NCBI GenBank assembly: GCA_949825065.1
Contig: OX463838.1
Span: forward strand, 3,140,251-3,204,250
Direction of reading: 5' to 3'
Source of the DNA: Odontocerum albicorne
Lineage: Eukaryota > Arthropoda > Insecta > Trichoptera > Odontoceridae
DNA: 64,000 bases
Below, piece after piece: positions 1-10,116 of this stretch. The stretch's first letter is position 1, and every line of letters begins with the position of its first letter. The translations under genes were made by a program, and so were the position numbers. The notes below the pieces were generated by a model. That model ran no database searches and was not told the origin of the DNA. It was given only the letters and a program-made list of their open reading frames with translations.

Positions 1-1217
1 GAAAACCTGGTAGGCCAATATCAAAGCGGATTTCGTCCGGGGAGATCCACTGTAGATCAGATGTTCACTCTCCGTCAAATATTGGAAAAAACCCTAGAGT
101 ATAATGTCGATACACACCACCTCTTTATCGATTTCAAAGCTGCATATGACAGCATTAACCGCTCTCAACTCTATGCGGCCATGAAGGACTTGGGTATCCT
201 AACAAGCTCATAAGGATGGTTAGACTCACTATGAACCAATCACAATGTAGAGTCCGGATTCAGAATGATATCTCAGAACCATTTTACACAATGAATGGAA
301 TGCGTCAAGGAGACGCACTAGCTTGTCTACTTTTTAATATGGCTCTAGAGAAGTGTGTAAGAGAATCCGGAGTACAGACAAATGGGTCAATTTTCTACAA
401 ATCAAGCCAAATACTGGGCTACGCGGATGATATTGACATTATTGGTAGATCCCCACAAGCAATGATGGAGACATTTGTTCAGTTGGAGAGGGCCGCAAAC
501 AGAATGGGACTTCGCATCAACTCCGATAAGACCAAATATATGATAGCCACTAAAGCACCCCGTAATAACCAGACACCTACCACGATTAATATAAGTTCTC
601 ATACAATAGAACGTGTAAACACCTTCACCTACCTGGGATCCATAGTGACAAGTGTTAATGATGCATCTATCGAGATTAAACGTCGAATATTCATGGCAAA
701 TAGATGCTTCTTTGGTCTGAGAAAACACCTTATATCTCGGTTGTTGTCCAGAAGGACAAAACTTACCATTTATAAGACACTGCTACGACCTGTCCTCACA
801 TATGGGTCTGAATGCTGGGTATTGAGTAAGAAGAACGAATCTTCCCTTCTAATATTTGAAAGAAAAATACTCAGAAAAATATTCGGACCCATACAGGAAA
901 ATGGATCTTGGAGAGTGAGATATAATGAGGAGTTATACAGCATATACAAAGAGCCCAACATTATAAAATACATCAAAATTGGGAGGCTACGTTGGGCGGG
1001 GCATGTAGCAAGAATGGGAGAAGAGGAAATGCCTAACAAAGTACTCTTTTCCAAGCCCCAAGGAAGACGTAGCGTGGGCAGACCAAAGCTTAGGTGGATG
1101 GATGGGGTGCAGAATGATGCAAACGTGATTGGCATCAGGGGCTGGAGGAGTGCATCCCAGGATAGGGGGGAATGGCAACGACTGCTGGAGGAGGCCGGGG
1201 CCCACAATGGGCTGTAG
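1..1217 (+). pseudogene. RTE-clade non-LTR retrotransposon, 3' half of reverse transcriptase ORF (frameshifted)
   Basis: Frame 1 (from base 1) reads palm motifs FRPGRST and FIDFKAAYDS (catalytic Asp of motif A), then stops at 211. The homologous reading continues in the frame of 201-1217, which carries RQGDALACLLFNMALE (motif B) and YADDIDIIG (motif C, catalytic YADD), then the C-terminal signatures LTYGSECW, GRLRWAGHVARM, GRPKLRWMDGV and DRGEWQRLLEEA. A single missing base near 195-200 explains the break. Known of the family: this order of motifs is typical of RTE elements, which encode an N-terminal endonuclease plus RT; the endonuclease and fingers lie outside the window. The open frame after the break is 333 codons counted from 216. 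The ORF ends at 1217 and is followed at once by an ATG/GAT microsatellite, the usual RTE 3' end. Inference: inactive copy, 5' part unseen. Confidence 0.88.
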
Positions 1218-1242
1218 TGCCATTGATGATGATGATGATGAT
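1218..1242 (+). repeat. (GAT)n microsatellite tail of the RTE copy
   Basis: Five to six GAT units directly downstream of the RTE stop codon. RTE elements normally end in a short tandem repeat instead of poly(A), so this marks the 3' end of the element. Confidence 0.75.
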
Positions 1243-1313
1243 CATACCATAATTTTCCTCTCGGGCTAGGCAGATAAGATATAGTACCAGACTTTCCTAT
1301 CTCGACATACATC

Positions 1314-1531
1314 TACATCGGGCTTAAGAAACATACTGTCGGCCATAATCGGCTAACTTCGGCTTTGTAGAGCGTCGTCTCTGTCATTCATACACGTGTT
1401 CCATCGCCATTTGTCAGTCGTTGTCAAGCGTTCTAGAGACAGAGACGACGTTCTACAAGGCTGAAGTTAGCCGACTACGGCTGACAGTCTCTTTATTAAG
1501 TCCGATGTGTATTACTTACCCCCGAGTACTG
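1314..1531 (+). mobile_element. Palindromic MITE, family M, copy 1 (left end diverged)
   Basis: Right terminal inverted repeat is the complement of CAGTACCCGGCGGTAAGTAA and ends at a TA dinucleotide (1532-1533). Inside are two arms of about 50 bp (around 1338-1382 and 1438-1490) that are near-perfect reverse complements, around an asymmetric centre that gives the element a direction. The outer left TIR cannot be recognised here, though it is intact in the copies at 18618, 46876 and 58782. TA target and lack of coding capacity fit a Tc1/mariner-driven MITE (inference). Confidence 0.75.
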
Positions 1532-1544
1532 TACATCCATGCAC

Positions 1545-1670
1545 CTTCTCGTGCAACTCCTACAATTTCACTCACTTTTAATTTTATATTCTTTCAAAAT
1601 ATCAAACAATCCTTTTTTAATTCATTCATTCCACGTGCCCAAAAGATCTTAGACTGCTCTTCTTTATCTA
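1545..1670 (-). pseudogene. LINE 3' fragment, family G (degenerate)
   Basis: The minus strand reads a decayed version of the family G C-terminus (a run resembling GHVERMNE, followed by a serine/lysine-rich tail). The same text is better preserved at 19690-19965 and 37540-37762. No open frame remains. Confidence 0.4.
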
Positions 1671-1702
1671 ACTCATCAGCGTTAAATTCACTTTCATCCA
1701 TA

Positions 1703-1989
1703 ATTACATTAATCCGTATTCCGTTATAAGATTCATATCATGTATTACATTAATCCGTATTCCGTTATAAGATTCATATCATGTATTACATTAATCCGTA
1801 TTCCGTTATAAGATTCATATCATGTATTACATTAATCCGTATTCCGTTATAAGATTCATATCATGTATTACATAAATCCGTATTCCGTTATAAGATTCAT
1901 ATCATGTATTACATTAATCCGTATTCCGTTATAAGATTCATATCATGTATTACATTAATCCGTATTCCGTTATAAGATTCATATCATGT
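1703..1989. repeat. Minisatellite, 41-bp unit x 7
   Basis: Exactly seven head-to-tail units of 41 bp, nearly identical (one T-to-A change in the fifth). Each contains ATTACATTAATCCG followed by TTCCGTTATAAG. High identity suggests recent expansion. Confidence 0.95.
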
Positions 1990-2087
1990 ATTCTTATTGT
2001 GGTACAACATACTTTACAATATCCTGCGAAGATTTCTTCTGATTGACATTGTCTTCTATGTCAATAAAAAAAATCATCATTTGACAA

Positions 2088-2196
2088 ATGACATTCAACC
2101 GAGGTGAGGGTTCGGCTGAAAGTCCATACTCATCCCTAATTCTTTTCAAGAGAATTTCATGATTGTCAGTATCAAAGGCAGCACTTATATATTTTT
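2088..2196 (-). pseudogene. Jockey/CR1-like LINE reverse transcriptase fragment (motif A region)
   Basis: The minus strand reads SAAFDTDNHEILLKRIRDEYG in one frame, matching the motif A block of jockey/CR1-group reverse transcriptases (family form: SAAFDTVDHEILL.RL). About 35 codons only. It abuts an antisense RTE tail on its left-to-right side. A relic. Confidence 0.65.
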
Positions 2197-2245
2197 CTTC
2201 TTCCTCTTATTTTAGGCCTGTTGGCATGTTATGGTCCTGCATCCT
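2197..2245 (-). mobile_element. RTE family D 3' end, copy 1 (very short)
   Basis: About 50 bp matching the GAAGAA-tailed 3' end of the family seen in full at 2735-3385. Read on plus it begins with TTCTTCTTCCTCTTATTTTAG. Confidence 0.6.
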
Positions 2246-2287
2246 GTAATATTGAAAATGAAATCTCCAGATTATGAGATGATTTTA

Positions 2288-2405
2288 TCAACAAGACCAA
2301 AAAACTAGGCAGTAAACCAGACTAATACTCTCTTTAAAGTTGTTGGGGACCAACAAGAATCGAATCCACAACCTCTGGGCCGGAAGACAGTTGTATTACT
2401 AGTTG
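2288..2405 (-). mobile_element. tRNA-headed SINE, copy 1
   Basis: On the minus strand it has a B-box-like GATTCGATTC and an upstream A-box-like region, then a body containing GTATTAGTCTGGTTT that recurs at 34668. It sits between two RTE family D tails. Too diverged and badly spaced to be a tRNA gene. Confidence 0.5.
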
Positions 2406-2660
2406 TTTTCTTCTTCTTATTTTAGGCCTATTGGCCTGTTATGATATTGCATCATTGTTTCCCTCTTGTGACGTCGACTGCCAGCTGTCTTTCCATCTTT
2501 TGGGAGGTCGTCCTGGAGGTCTGCTTGCTTGGGGGATACTGTCCCTGGCCATTGTTACGACTCTTGGTTCCGCCATTCTGGATACATGTTCGTTCCAGAA
2601 CCTTCTCTGTCGTCCCCATTAGACAATATATTCAACTTCGCATATCCTTCGGATTTCTGT
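2406..2660 (-). pseudogene. RTE family D C-terminal fragment, copy 2
   Basis: Antisense C-terminal RTE coding, best read against 57560-57922: blocks FWNEH, MARDSIPQASRPPG and KRWKDSWQ are recognisable, then a (GAA)n tail at the left edge. Truncated at its 5' side at 2660, where a 65-bp spacer leads into the next copy. Confidence 0.75.
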
Positions 2661-2734
2661 GAATAAATAGGTTTTCCTTTTTTTATTAGGCGGTGATAAT
2701 ATTAATGCACATTTTGCTAACACACTTGAATTTT

Positions 2735-3390
2735 TCTTCGTCTTCTTCCTCTTCTTTTAGGCCTGTTGGCCCGTTACGGTCCTGCATCATCGTTTCCCTT
2801 TTGTGACGTCGACTGCCTGCTGTCTTTCCATCTTTTGGGAGGTCGTCCTGGAGGTCTGCTTGCTTGGGGGATACTGTCCCTGGGCATTCTTACGGCTCTT
2901 GGTTCCCCCATTCTGAATACATGTTTGTTTTAGAACATTTTCTGTCGTCCCCATCTGACAATATATTCAACTTCGCACATCCTTCGGATTTCTGTGTTTC
3001 GTACTCTATCACGAAGGGTTTTGCGAGCGATACTCCTGAGTACCTTCATTTCGCTGGTTCGAAGGAGATTTTTGGTTCTGACAGTGTCGGCCCTGGACTC
3101 TATGCCGTATGTCATTATGGGGCGGACACAGGTCTTGTATATCCTCACCATGCTTTGAATGTTCATAAGCTTGTTTTTCCAGATATTGTTCTTTAAACAT
3201 CTGGAAATAGCTGCGGCCTTTTGTAATTGTTCAAGTACATTGCCATACAGGTCATTATTGCACATTATGTTAGCACTCAAGTATTTAAATTTTGTAACTT
3301 GTTCAATTGGTGTGTCGTTGATTGCCACACTGCATCCGACTTGCTCTCTGGCTCGAGTCATGCAAGCTAGGAAAGGGACTACGAAAAACA
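2735..3390 (-). pseudogene. RTE family D C-terminal fragment, copy 3 (longest)
   Basis: The minus strand contains an open stretch (3391 to 2930) reading IEQVTKFKYLSANI, KAAAISRCLKNNIWKNK, VRIYKTCVRPIMTYGIES, RTSEMKVLRSI and RNTEIRRMCEV. This is the region after the RT catalytic core of RTE-type elements. The reading then changes frame near 2930 and continues through the proline-rich C-terminus to a GAA-rich tail near 2735. No catalytic motifs are included, so this is a 5'-truncated dead copy. Confidence 0.82.
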
Positions 3391-3450
3391 AACCTAACTA
3401 GACTAGCATGCTGGAACATAATGTCCTGTAGAAATCGAGACCAAGATATT

Positions 3451-4164
3451 ATGTATTAAAGCTTTTTAATACACGTGTATTCGTAGTTTGAGAACACGTT
3501 TATGTATTAAAGCTTTTTAATACACGTGTATTCGTAGTTTGAGAACACTTTTATGTATTAAAGCTTTTTAATACACGTGTATTCGTAGTTTGAGAACACG
3601 TTTATGTATTAAAGCTTTTTAATACACGTGTATTCGTAGTTTGAGAACACGTTTATATATTAAAGCTTTTAAATACACGTGTATTCGTAGTTTGAGAACA
3701 CGTTTATGTATTAAAGCTTTTTAATACACGTGTATTCGTAGTTTGAGAACACGTTTATGTATTAAAGCTTTTTAATACACGTGTATTCGTAGTTTGAGAA
3801 CACGTTTATGTATTAAAGCTTTTTAATACACGTGTATTCGTAGTTTGAGAACACGTTTATGTATTAAAGCTTTTTAATACACGTGTATTCGTAGTTTGAG
3901 AACACGTTTATGTATTAAAGCTTTTTAATACACGTGTATTCGTAGTTTGAGAACACATTTATGTATTAAAGCTTTTTAATACACGTGTATTCGTAGTTTG
4001 AGAACACGTTTATGTATTAAAGCTTTTTAATACACGTGTATTCGTAGTTTGAGAACACGTTTATGTATTAAAGCTTTTTAATACACGTGTGTTCGTAGTT
4101 TGAGAACACGTTTATGTATTAAAGCTTTTTAATACACGTGTATTCGTAGTTTGAGAACACGTTT
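3451..4164. repeat. Minisatellite, 51-bp palindrome-bearing unit x 14
   Basis: Exactly 14 units of 51 bp. Each unit carries the near-palindrome ATTAAAGCTTTTTAAT directly followed by the perfect palindrome ATACACGTGTAT, which contains the E-box CACGTG. Only scattered substitutions are seen (for example near 3550, 3655, 3956 and 4090). Confidence 0.96.
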
Positions 4165-4685
4165 ATGTATTAAAACAATGTAGGTTTGTGCTGTTATCTG
4201 TACTTCCTTCTCTCAAAAGAGATAAACACCTGCGTATTGTCTTGTCTTTGTATATTGTCATGTCTCTACATTGTGTCGTAATTGTTCCGTCTATTCAACG
4301 TGTCTTAATTCCTGCACCATTAAGTGACGGATGAAAAATCGCTCGAATAAATCCCAGTCGTGGCTCTATAAAAAGTGTGACGAAAACAATGCGAATACAG
4401 CATCCATCAAGCTCGCTGAAGGTACTCACACTTTGAGTTGTATTATCTCGCGTTTCCGTATAATGTATTCGGTGAATCGGAAATTATTCGCTGCTCAATT
4501 GTGTCACCTGATACCCTATACAGAGCTGAATTTGTTTTAATTTATTCAGATGATTATGATAATACCTTGATAAAATTAATAATACCATTTATGTAGTGCC
4601 GTTTAGTGAGGAGATGCTCTAACTCGGGACTTAAATCCATCATTAATTGACAGAAAAAAATATATTTCGATAAATAAACGTAAAG
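4165..4685. other. Unassigned stretch with a TATAAAAAG motif
   Basis: No recognisable coding or repeat family. A TATA-like TATAAAAAG lies near 4367 inside a locally GC-richer patch (4330-4450). A 69-codon open frame follows but has no recognisable similarity. Confidence 0.3.
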
Positions 4686-4687
4686 TG

Positions 4688-5232
4688 TCTTTCAAAATTT
4701 TTAATACATTTTTTTTAATTCTTGATTAAAACACACAATTTACTTTGATTTCAATTTTTTTTTATTGGTCATTGAAGTATAATGTATGACATTTAAACAC
4801 AAAAAACAATATCCGCCAAATGTCCACCTCTTGCAGCTCCACAGATGTCCACTCTTTTGTCAAAATTTTCGATGACATTTAGCATTATTGCTGTTTTAAC
4901 TCATAAATAACGTGAATAATTTCGTCTTTCAGCTGAGGAATTGATTGGATGTCAACCCTTATAGACCTGTCTTTTCACGTAACCCCAGAGAAAATAGTTC
5001 AACGATGTCAGATCACATGATCTTGGTGGCCAATTAACACCACCGTTTCCGAAGATTACAATACATAAAATAATTCAACAATTGGAACGCGTTGTTGTAT
5101 TGTATACGACTTAATTTTTTATAAATATCATACATTACACTTCTCAAATGTCACAAGACCTAGGCAACTTCGGGACGCCATCTGTGTTTTATCTAAGAAT
5201 AAAAAAAACGCTCAATTTGAAAGACCCTTTAT
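4688..5232 (-). mobile_element. DUF4817-type Tc1/mariner element, internally deleted copy 1 (keeps C-terminus)
   Basis: The right end (minus-strand start) is the inverted repeat GGGTCTTTCAAATTGAGCG, shared with the copy at 35482-36050; the left end has a weaker match beginning GTCTTTCAAA near 4690. On the minus strand, after about 150 bp of 5' leader, the sequence jumps to decayed transposase C-terminus: NWPPRSCDLTSLNYFLWGYV, the block that normally carries the third catalytic acidic residue, then RGGHLADIVF near the end. The helix-turn-helix and the first two catalytic blocks are absent. Stops interrupt the frame. Confidence 0.75.
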
Positions 5233-5591
5233 ATATGTTAAGCTGAGTGTAAAGATAAGCCGTGGCCATTACATAAGGTATTTTTCCGCATCTGCATATG
5301 TTCAGAAAAACTTTTACGGTAAAAAAAACCTCAGAAAACTTACGAAGGGATGATAAACTAAAAAGAAACCTTAATGGATCTTCTGACATGTAAAAGTAAC
5401 ACACCCGGCTTTGGTTGTACGCATAGTTTTTATATCTGATATGAATTCTCAAAAAGTGTTGTATTCAAGTACCCTTAAAGCTGTACATGTCGCTCACATA
5501 TCTAACACTAAGGCAGCCATAGAGTAATCTAATTGAAAAATAACTAAAAAAAAAATATAATGTTAACCAAAAATAACGTTTATTAATTCAT
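5233..5591. other. Unassigned AT-rich stretch
   Basis: No coding, TIR or tandem structure seen between the DUF4817 element and the LINE tail. Confidence 0.3.
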
Positions 5592-6367
5592 TAAATATTA
5601 TTTATTTATTTATTCATTTAACACTTTTATTGTAAATACAATCTGGTGGGCTTATTGCTAGGCGGCAATCTCTTCCAACCAACCTGACAAAAGTAAATGA
5701 AGCAAGTTACACGGTTGCATAAATCATTCAAATGACTATCCATCCCCACGAAATCCATAAACACATACGTGAGCATATGCCCTCGAACCCCACAAAGACG
5801 GATAATCACACGAACATTATTTTTCATATAAAGTGAGATATCATCAATCAAAAGAAAAGTAAGGGATGGTGGAGAGGAAAGGAAAAGAAAAATCGGGAAT
5901 GAAAGACGTTATTTTACTGACTAGAAATTAAGAGTTTTTTCAGTCGTTTCTTAAAGTATGCCAAGGACGGAGCGAGTCTTATATTGGTATGTAACTGATT
6001 CCAGAGTCTCACTGCATGGACAGTAAAGGACGACGTAAAAAAAGAGGAGCGGTGAACTGGAAAGGCCAATAGACAATCTCTGTTACGTAATAAGAAAACG
6101 CAATTACATATTAAGAAATGGGTGAACCAGAAGATATTGTAAGACGGATAGAAACAGTCAAAGACACTGGCGGGTTGAAAGAATGGATAGCACAAAAGTT
6201 CTTTACGTAAAATACTCTCTGGTAGTCGTTCCCTAGAGAGACCTCCATAAATATAGAAAAATAGATGTAAGTCAACATCTCCAAATAGGCAGTCCTTATG
6301 ATAACATTCTACAGGTCTAATTTAAGAGAAAAAATAATAAGAAATAACATTTTTTGTCAAATATTTT
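5592..6367 (-). pseudogene. Jockey/CR1-like LINE 3' end, family B copy 1 (5' type II)
   Basis: The 3' tail at the left is (AAATA)n-like after a GCAATAAAAGTG-type sequence. The minus strand reads RNRDCLLAFPVHRSSFFTSS and AVRLWNQLHTNIRLA, the C-terminal block that closes many jockey/CR1-group ORF2 proteins. Upstream (6065-6367) is a non-RT leader shared with the copy at 10117 but absent from the copies at 29890 and 44722. So family B 3' ends occur behind two different 5' segments. Confidence 0.72.
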
Positions 6368-6423
6368 TTTAATAATTTAATTTCTATAAGTTAAAAAGTA
6401 TAGGACGTGAATCGCATTTTTTT

Positions 6424-6475
6424 ATATATGTAGTAAGGTCCAAAAGTGATCCTTTTTAGACCTTACTACGTATGT
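6424..6475. repeat. Inverted first unit at the edge of the 29-bp satellite
   Basis: TGTAGTAAGGTC at 6428-6440 is the reverse complement of the GACCTTACTACG in the first full unit at 6459, giving a 12-13 bp hairpin at the array boundary. Confidence 0.7.
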
Positions 6476-8539
6476 GCATCCTATTTAGACCTTACTACGT
6501 ATGTGCATCCTATTTAGACCTTACTACGTATGTGCATCCTATTTAGACCTTACTACGTATGTGCATCCTATTTAGACCTTACTACGTATGTGCATTCTAT
6601 TTAGACTTTACTACGTATGTGCATCCTATTTAGACGTTACTACGTATGTGCATCCTATTTAGACCTTACTACGTACGAGTATGTGCATCCTATTTAGACC
6701 TTACTACGTATGTGCATCCTATTTAGACTTTACTACGTATGTGCATCTTATTTAGACCTTAGTACGTATGTGCATCCTATTTAGACCTTACTACTTATGT
6801 GCATCCTATTTAGATCTTACTACGTATGTGCATCATATTTAGATCTTAAAACGTATGTGCATCCTATTTAGATCTTACTACGTATGTGCATCCTATGTAC
6901 ATCTTACTGCGTATGTGCATCCTATTTAGATCTTAAAACGTATGTGCATCATATTTAGACCTTACTACGTATGTGCACATTATTTAGATTTTACTACGTA
7001 TGTGCATCCTATTTAGATCTTAAAACGTATGTGCATCCTATTTAGACCTTACTACGTATGTGCATTCTATTTAGACTTTACTACGTATGTGCATCCTATT
7101 TAGACGTTACTACGTATGTACATCCTATTTAGACCTTACTTCGTACGAGTATGTGCATCCTTTTTAGACCTTACTACGTATGTGCATCCTATTTAGACCT
7201 TACTACGTATGTGCATCCTATTTAGACCTTAGTACGTATGTGCATCCTATTTAGACCTTACTACTTATGTGCATCCTATTTAGATCTTACTACGTATGTG
7301 CATCATATTTAGATCTTAAAACGTATGTGCATCCTATTTAGATCTTACTACGTATGTGCATCCTATGTAGATCTTACTACGTATGTGCATCCTATTTAGA
7401 TCTTAAAACGTATGTGCATCATATTTAGACCTTACTACGTATGTGCACATTATTTAGATCTTACTACGTATGTGCATCCTATTTAGATCTTAAAACGTAT
7501 GTGCATCCTATTTAGACCTTACTACGTATGTGCATTCTATTTAGACTTTACTACGTATGTGCATCCTATTTAGACGTTACTACGTATGTGCATCCTATTT
7601 AGACCTTACTACGTACGAGTATGTGCATCCTATTTAGACCTTACTACGTATGTGCATCCTATTTAGACTTTACTACGTATGTGCATCCTATTTAGACCTT
7701 AGTACGTATGTGCATCCTATTTAGACCTTACTACTTATGTGCATCCTATTTAGATCTTACTACGTATGTGCATCATATTTAGATCTTAAAACGTATGTGC
7801 ATCCTATTTAGATCTTACTACGTATGTGCATCCTATGTACATCTTACTGCGTATGTGCATCCTATTTAGATCTTAAAACGTATGTGCATCATATTTAGAC
7901 CTTACTACGTATGTGCACATTATTTAGATTTTACTACGTATGTGCATCCTATTTAGATCTTAAAACGTATGTGCATCCTATTTAGACCTTACTACGTATG
8001 TGCATTCTATTTAGACTTTACTACGTATGTGCATCCTATTTAGATGTTACTACGTATGTACATCCTATTTAGACCTTACTTCGTACGAGTATGTGCATCC
8101 TTTTTAGACCTTACTACGTTTGTGCATCCTATTTAGACCTTACTACGTATGTGCATCCTATTTAGACCTTAGTACGTATGTGCATCCTATTTAGACCTTA
8201 CTACTTATGTGCATCCTATTTAGATCTTACTACGTATGTGCATCATATTTAGATCTTAAAACGTATGTGCATCCTATTTAGATCTTACTACGTATGTGCA
8301 TCCTATGTAGATCTTACTACGTATGTGCATCCTATTTAGATCTTAAAACGTATGTGCATCATATTTAGACCTTACTACGTATGTGCACATTATTTAGATC
8401 TTACTACGTATGTGCATCCTATTTAGATCTTAAAACGTATGTGCATCCTATTTAGACCTTACTACGTATGTGCATCCTATTTAGATCTTAAAACGTATGT
8501 GCATCCTATTTAGACCTTACTACGTATGTGCATCCTATT
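6451..8539. repeat. 29-bp satellite with 470-bp and 940-bp higher-order structure
   Basis: Basic unit AGACCTTACTACGTATGTGC plus ATCCTATTT (29 bp), about 70 copies. A diagnostic 35-bp variant containing CGTACGAGTATG starts at 6671, 7141, 7611 and 8081: exactly every 470 bp (16 units plus 6 bp). The variants alternate between ACGTACGAGT (6671, 7611) and TCGTACGAGT followed by CTTTTTAG (7141, 8081), so the true period is 940 bp. No open frame or known motif. Confidence 0.97.
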
Positions 8540-8614
8540 TAAATTTTAAGATTAAGATTTTCAAAGGAAACACAATTGTATAATATAATAATTCATATAG
8601 GATTTCGGTCCTGT

Positions 8615-8895
8615 TCATTCACATCTCACACACGCTTCGCGAGGAGACAAAACAAAAGAGTCCATCGAGATGAGGGGATATCATGAGAGCGGCGCAGACG
8701 CGAGGACAATCTCCGTCGTGTTAATGTCGCGTAATTTGTCACGGCCCCATCCTCTTTGTGCCGGGACGGAGAGCGGGCTATAAAAGCCGCAGTATCAGCC
8801 GTGGACCGCCATGACATGAGTCGGAATCGCATGGTATACCTTGAGTTGGCATGGACCCATTCAGACCGAACATTAAAAAATATTGAAAGGTAATC
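8615..8895 (+). promoter_or_regulatory. GC-rich block with TATA box and possible first exon
   Basis: An abrupt CpG-rich island in AT-rich sequence, just right of the satellite. TATAAAAG lies at 8779-8786 in a GC-rich context. An ATG at 8816 opens 24 codons (beginning MSRNRMVYLE), and the sequence then meets AAG|GTAATC at 8889/8890, a fair splice donor. No downstream exon was recognised. It may instead be the promoter of an unrecognised element. Confidence 0.3.
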
Positions 8896-8913
8896 CATTT
8901 TCAACAATGGCAT

Positions 8914-9780
8914 GAATTGATTGGATTTTGAATTTTAAGAGAGCATTAAAATGAATTAATGCTAACTTGATCTTTATGCTTATACTAAGTAAGTGGAATA
9001 AATTAACAATGTTGATTAAAATAAAACTTTCATTGAGAATAGTTTAAGTAAGCTCTAAAATAATTTCGTTAAATTATAAACTATCCAATTCGTAAAGACC
9101 TTAACAAAATCTACCTTAGATAGATTTCATAATTTATTATTTACAAAGAACAAAATAAATTTCTCTCTTCCTCTAGTTTCAAACCCTTGTTCTATGAAGT
9201 TCGGTAAGGGTCTGTTTGATGTGATATTTTGTTTTATTTTCGATTCGCTACAGGTATCACCCAATTAGATTAAACAAATATGATACATAATACAAGACAA
9301 AATGAAATAGATACAAGTCTTAAAATAAATAACAACGATTATTTATATTCCCTGTGAAGTGGCTTAGTTATGCATAAAAAGTTTATTACAGAATTCAATT
9401 CTCAATTTATTCACCGAGATATGGAATGTATAAATATTGGAAAATTTGTTCAACAAGGCCATTTCACGTGCGAGTGGTGATGTCTCAGTTATCGGATTTT
9501 AACCACTGGAGTAGACACGGAATTCGTCATTGTAAATGTTTGTAACATCACCGCACTTGAAAATATAACAGCACTCGCACATATACTCACGTGTGGGGGA
9601 GTGTTGTTACCTGACGAACTGTTTTACCAGACTAGGAGCCTTACGCTTTTTGGGTAGCATAGGGTATTTAATCCAAAGCCTTCGGAAATAAATTTAGCGT
9701 CTTATCAACTTGAAAATAGAGGTTATCAAATTGACATTTTAAAACTTGGAAATATCACAAATTACCTATATATTATTTAT
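8914..9780. other. Unassigned AT-rich stretch
   Basis: Nothing recognisable as coding. Around 9465-9640 there are scattered GTGATGT/ACATCAC and CACGTG motifs, but no clean inverted repeat. Confidence 0.3.
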
Positions 9781-9782
9781 CA

Positions 9783-9842
9783 TATAGTTAAGACTTTAAT
9801 ATTGTGTAGGTTTAAAAACACTGTAATTTGTTTTATCAAACA
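9783..9842 (+). mobile_element. Penelope-like terminal fragment (family P)
   Basis: Matches the left, inverted end of the Penelope-like copy at 25270-25918 (a GTTAAG...GTGTAGGTTTAAA block, then TTTGTTTTATCAAACAC). It is joined directly to a LINE family B fragment at 9843. Confidence 0.6.
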
Positions 9843-10116
9843 CGCTACGCTCAAACAGAGATTGTTTATTGGCCTTTCCAGTTCACCGCTCCTCTTTCTT
9901 TACGTCGTTCTTTACTGTCCATGCAGTGAGACTCTGGAATCAGTTACAAACCAATATAAGACTAGCTCCGTCCTTGTCACGCTTTAAGAAGCGACTGAAA
10001 AACCTCTTAATTTCTAGTCAGTAAAATAACGTGTTTCATTCCTGATTTTTCTTTTCCTTTCCTCTCCACCATCCCTTCCTTTCCTTTTGATTGATGATAT
10101 CTCACTTTATATGAAA
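9843..10116 (+). pseudogene. LINE family B 3' fragment, copy 2
   Basis: Begins at CGCTCAAACAGAGATTG and covers the C-terminal LAFPVHRSS..VRLWNQL region in a broken frame, then the 3' UTR. It is cut off at 10116, where copy 3 starts. Confidence 0.75.

Noticed and set aside
402..1312. Several minus-strand frames opposite the RTE ORF
   Set aside because: The plus strand holds conserved RT motifs; the others are shadows.
8626..8913. 95-codon Arg-rich minus-strand frame
   Set aside because: The arginines come from the GC-rich island; no motif and no support for expression on that strand.
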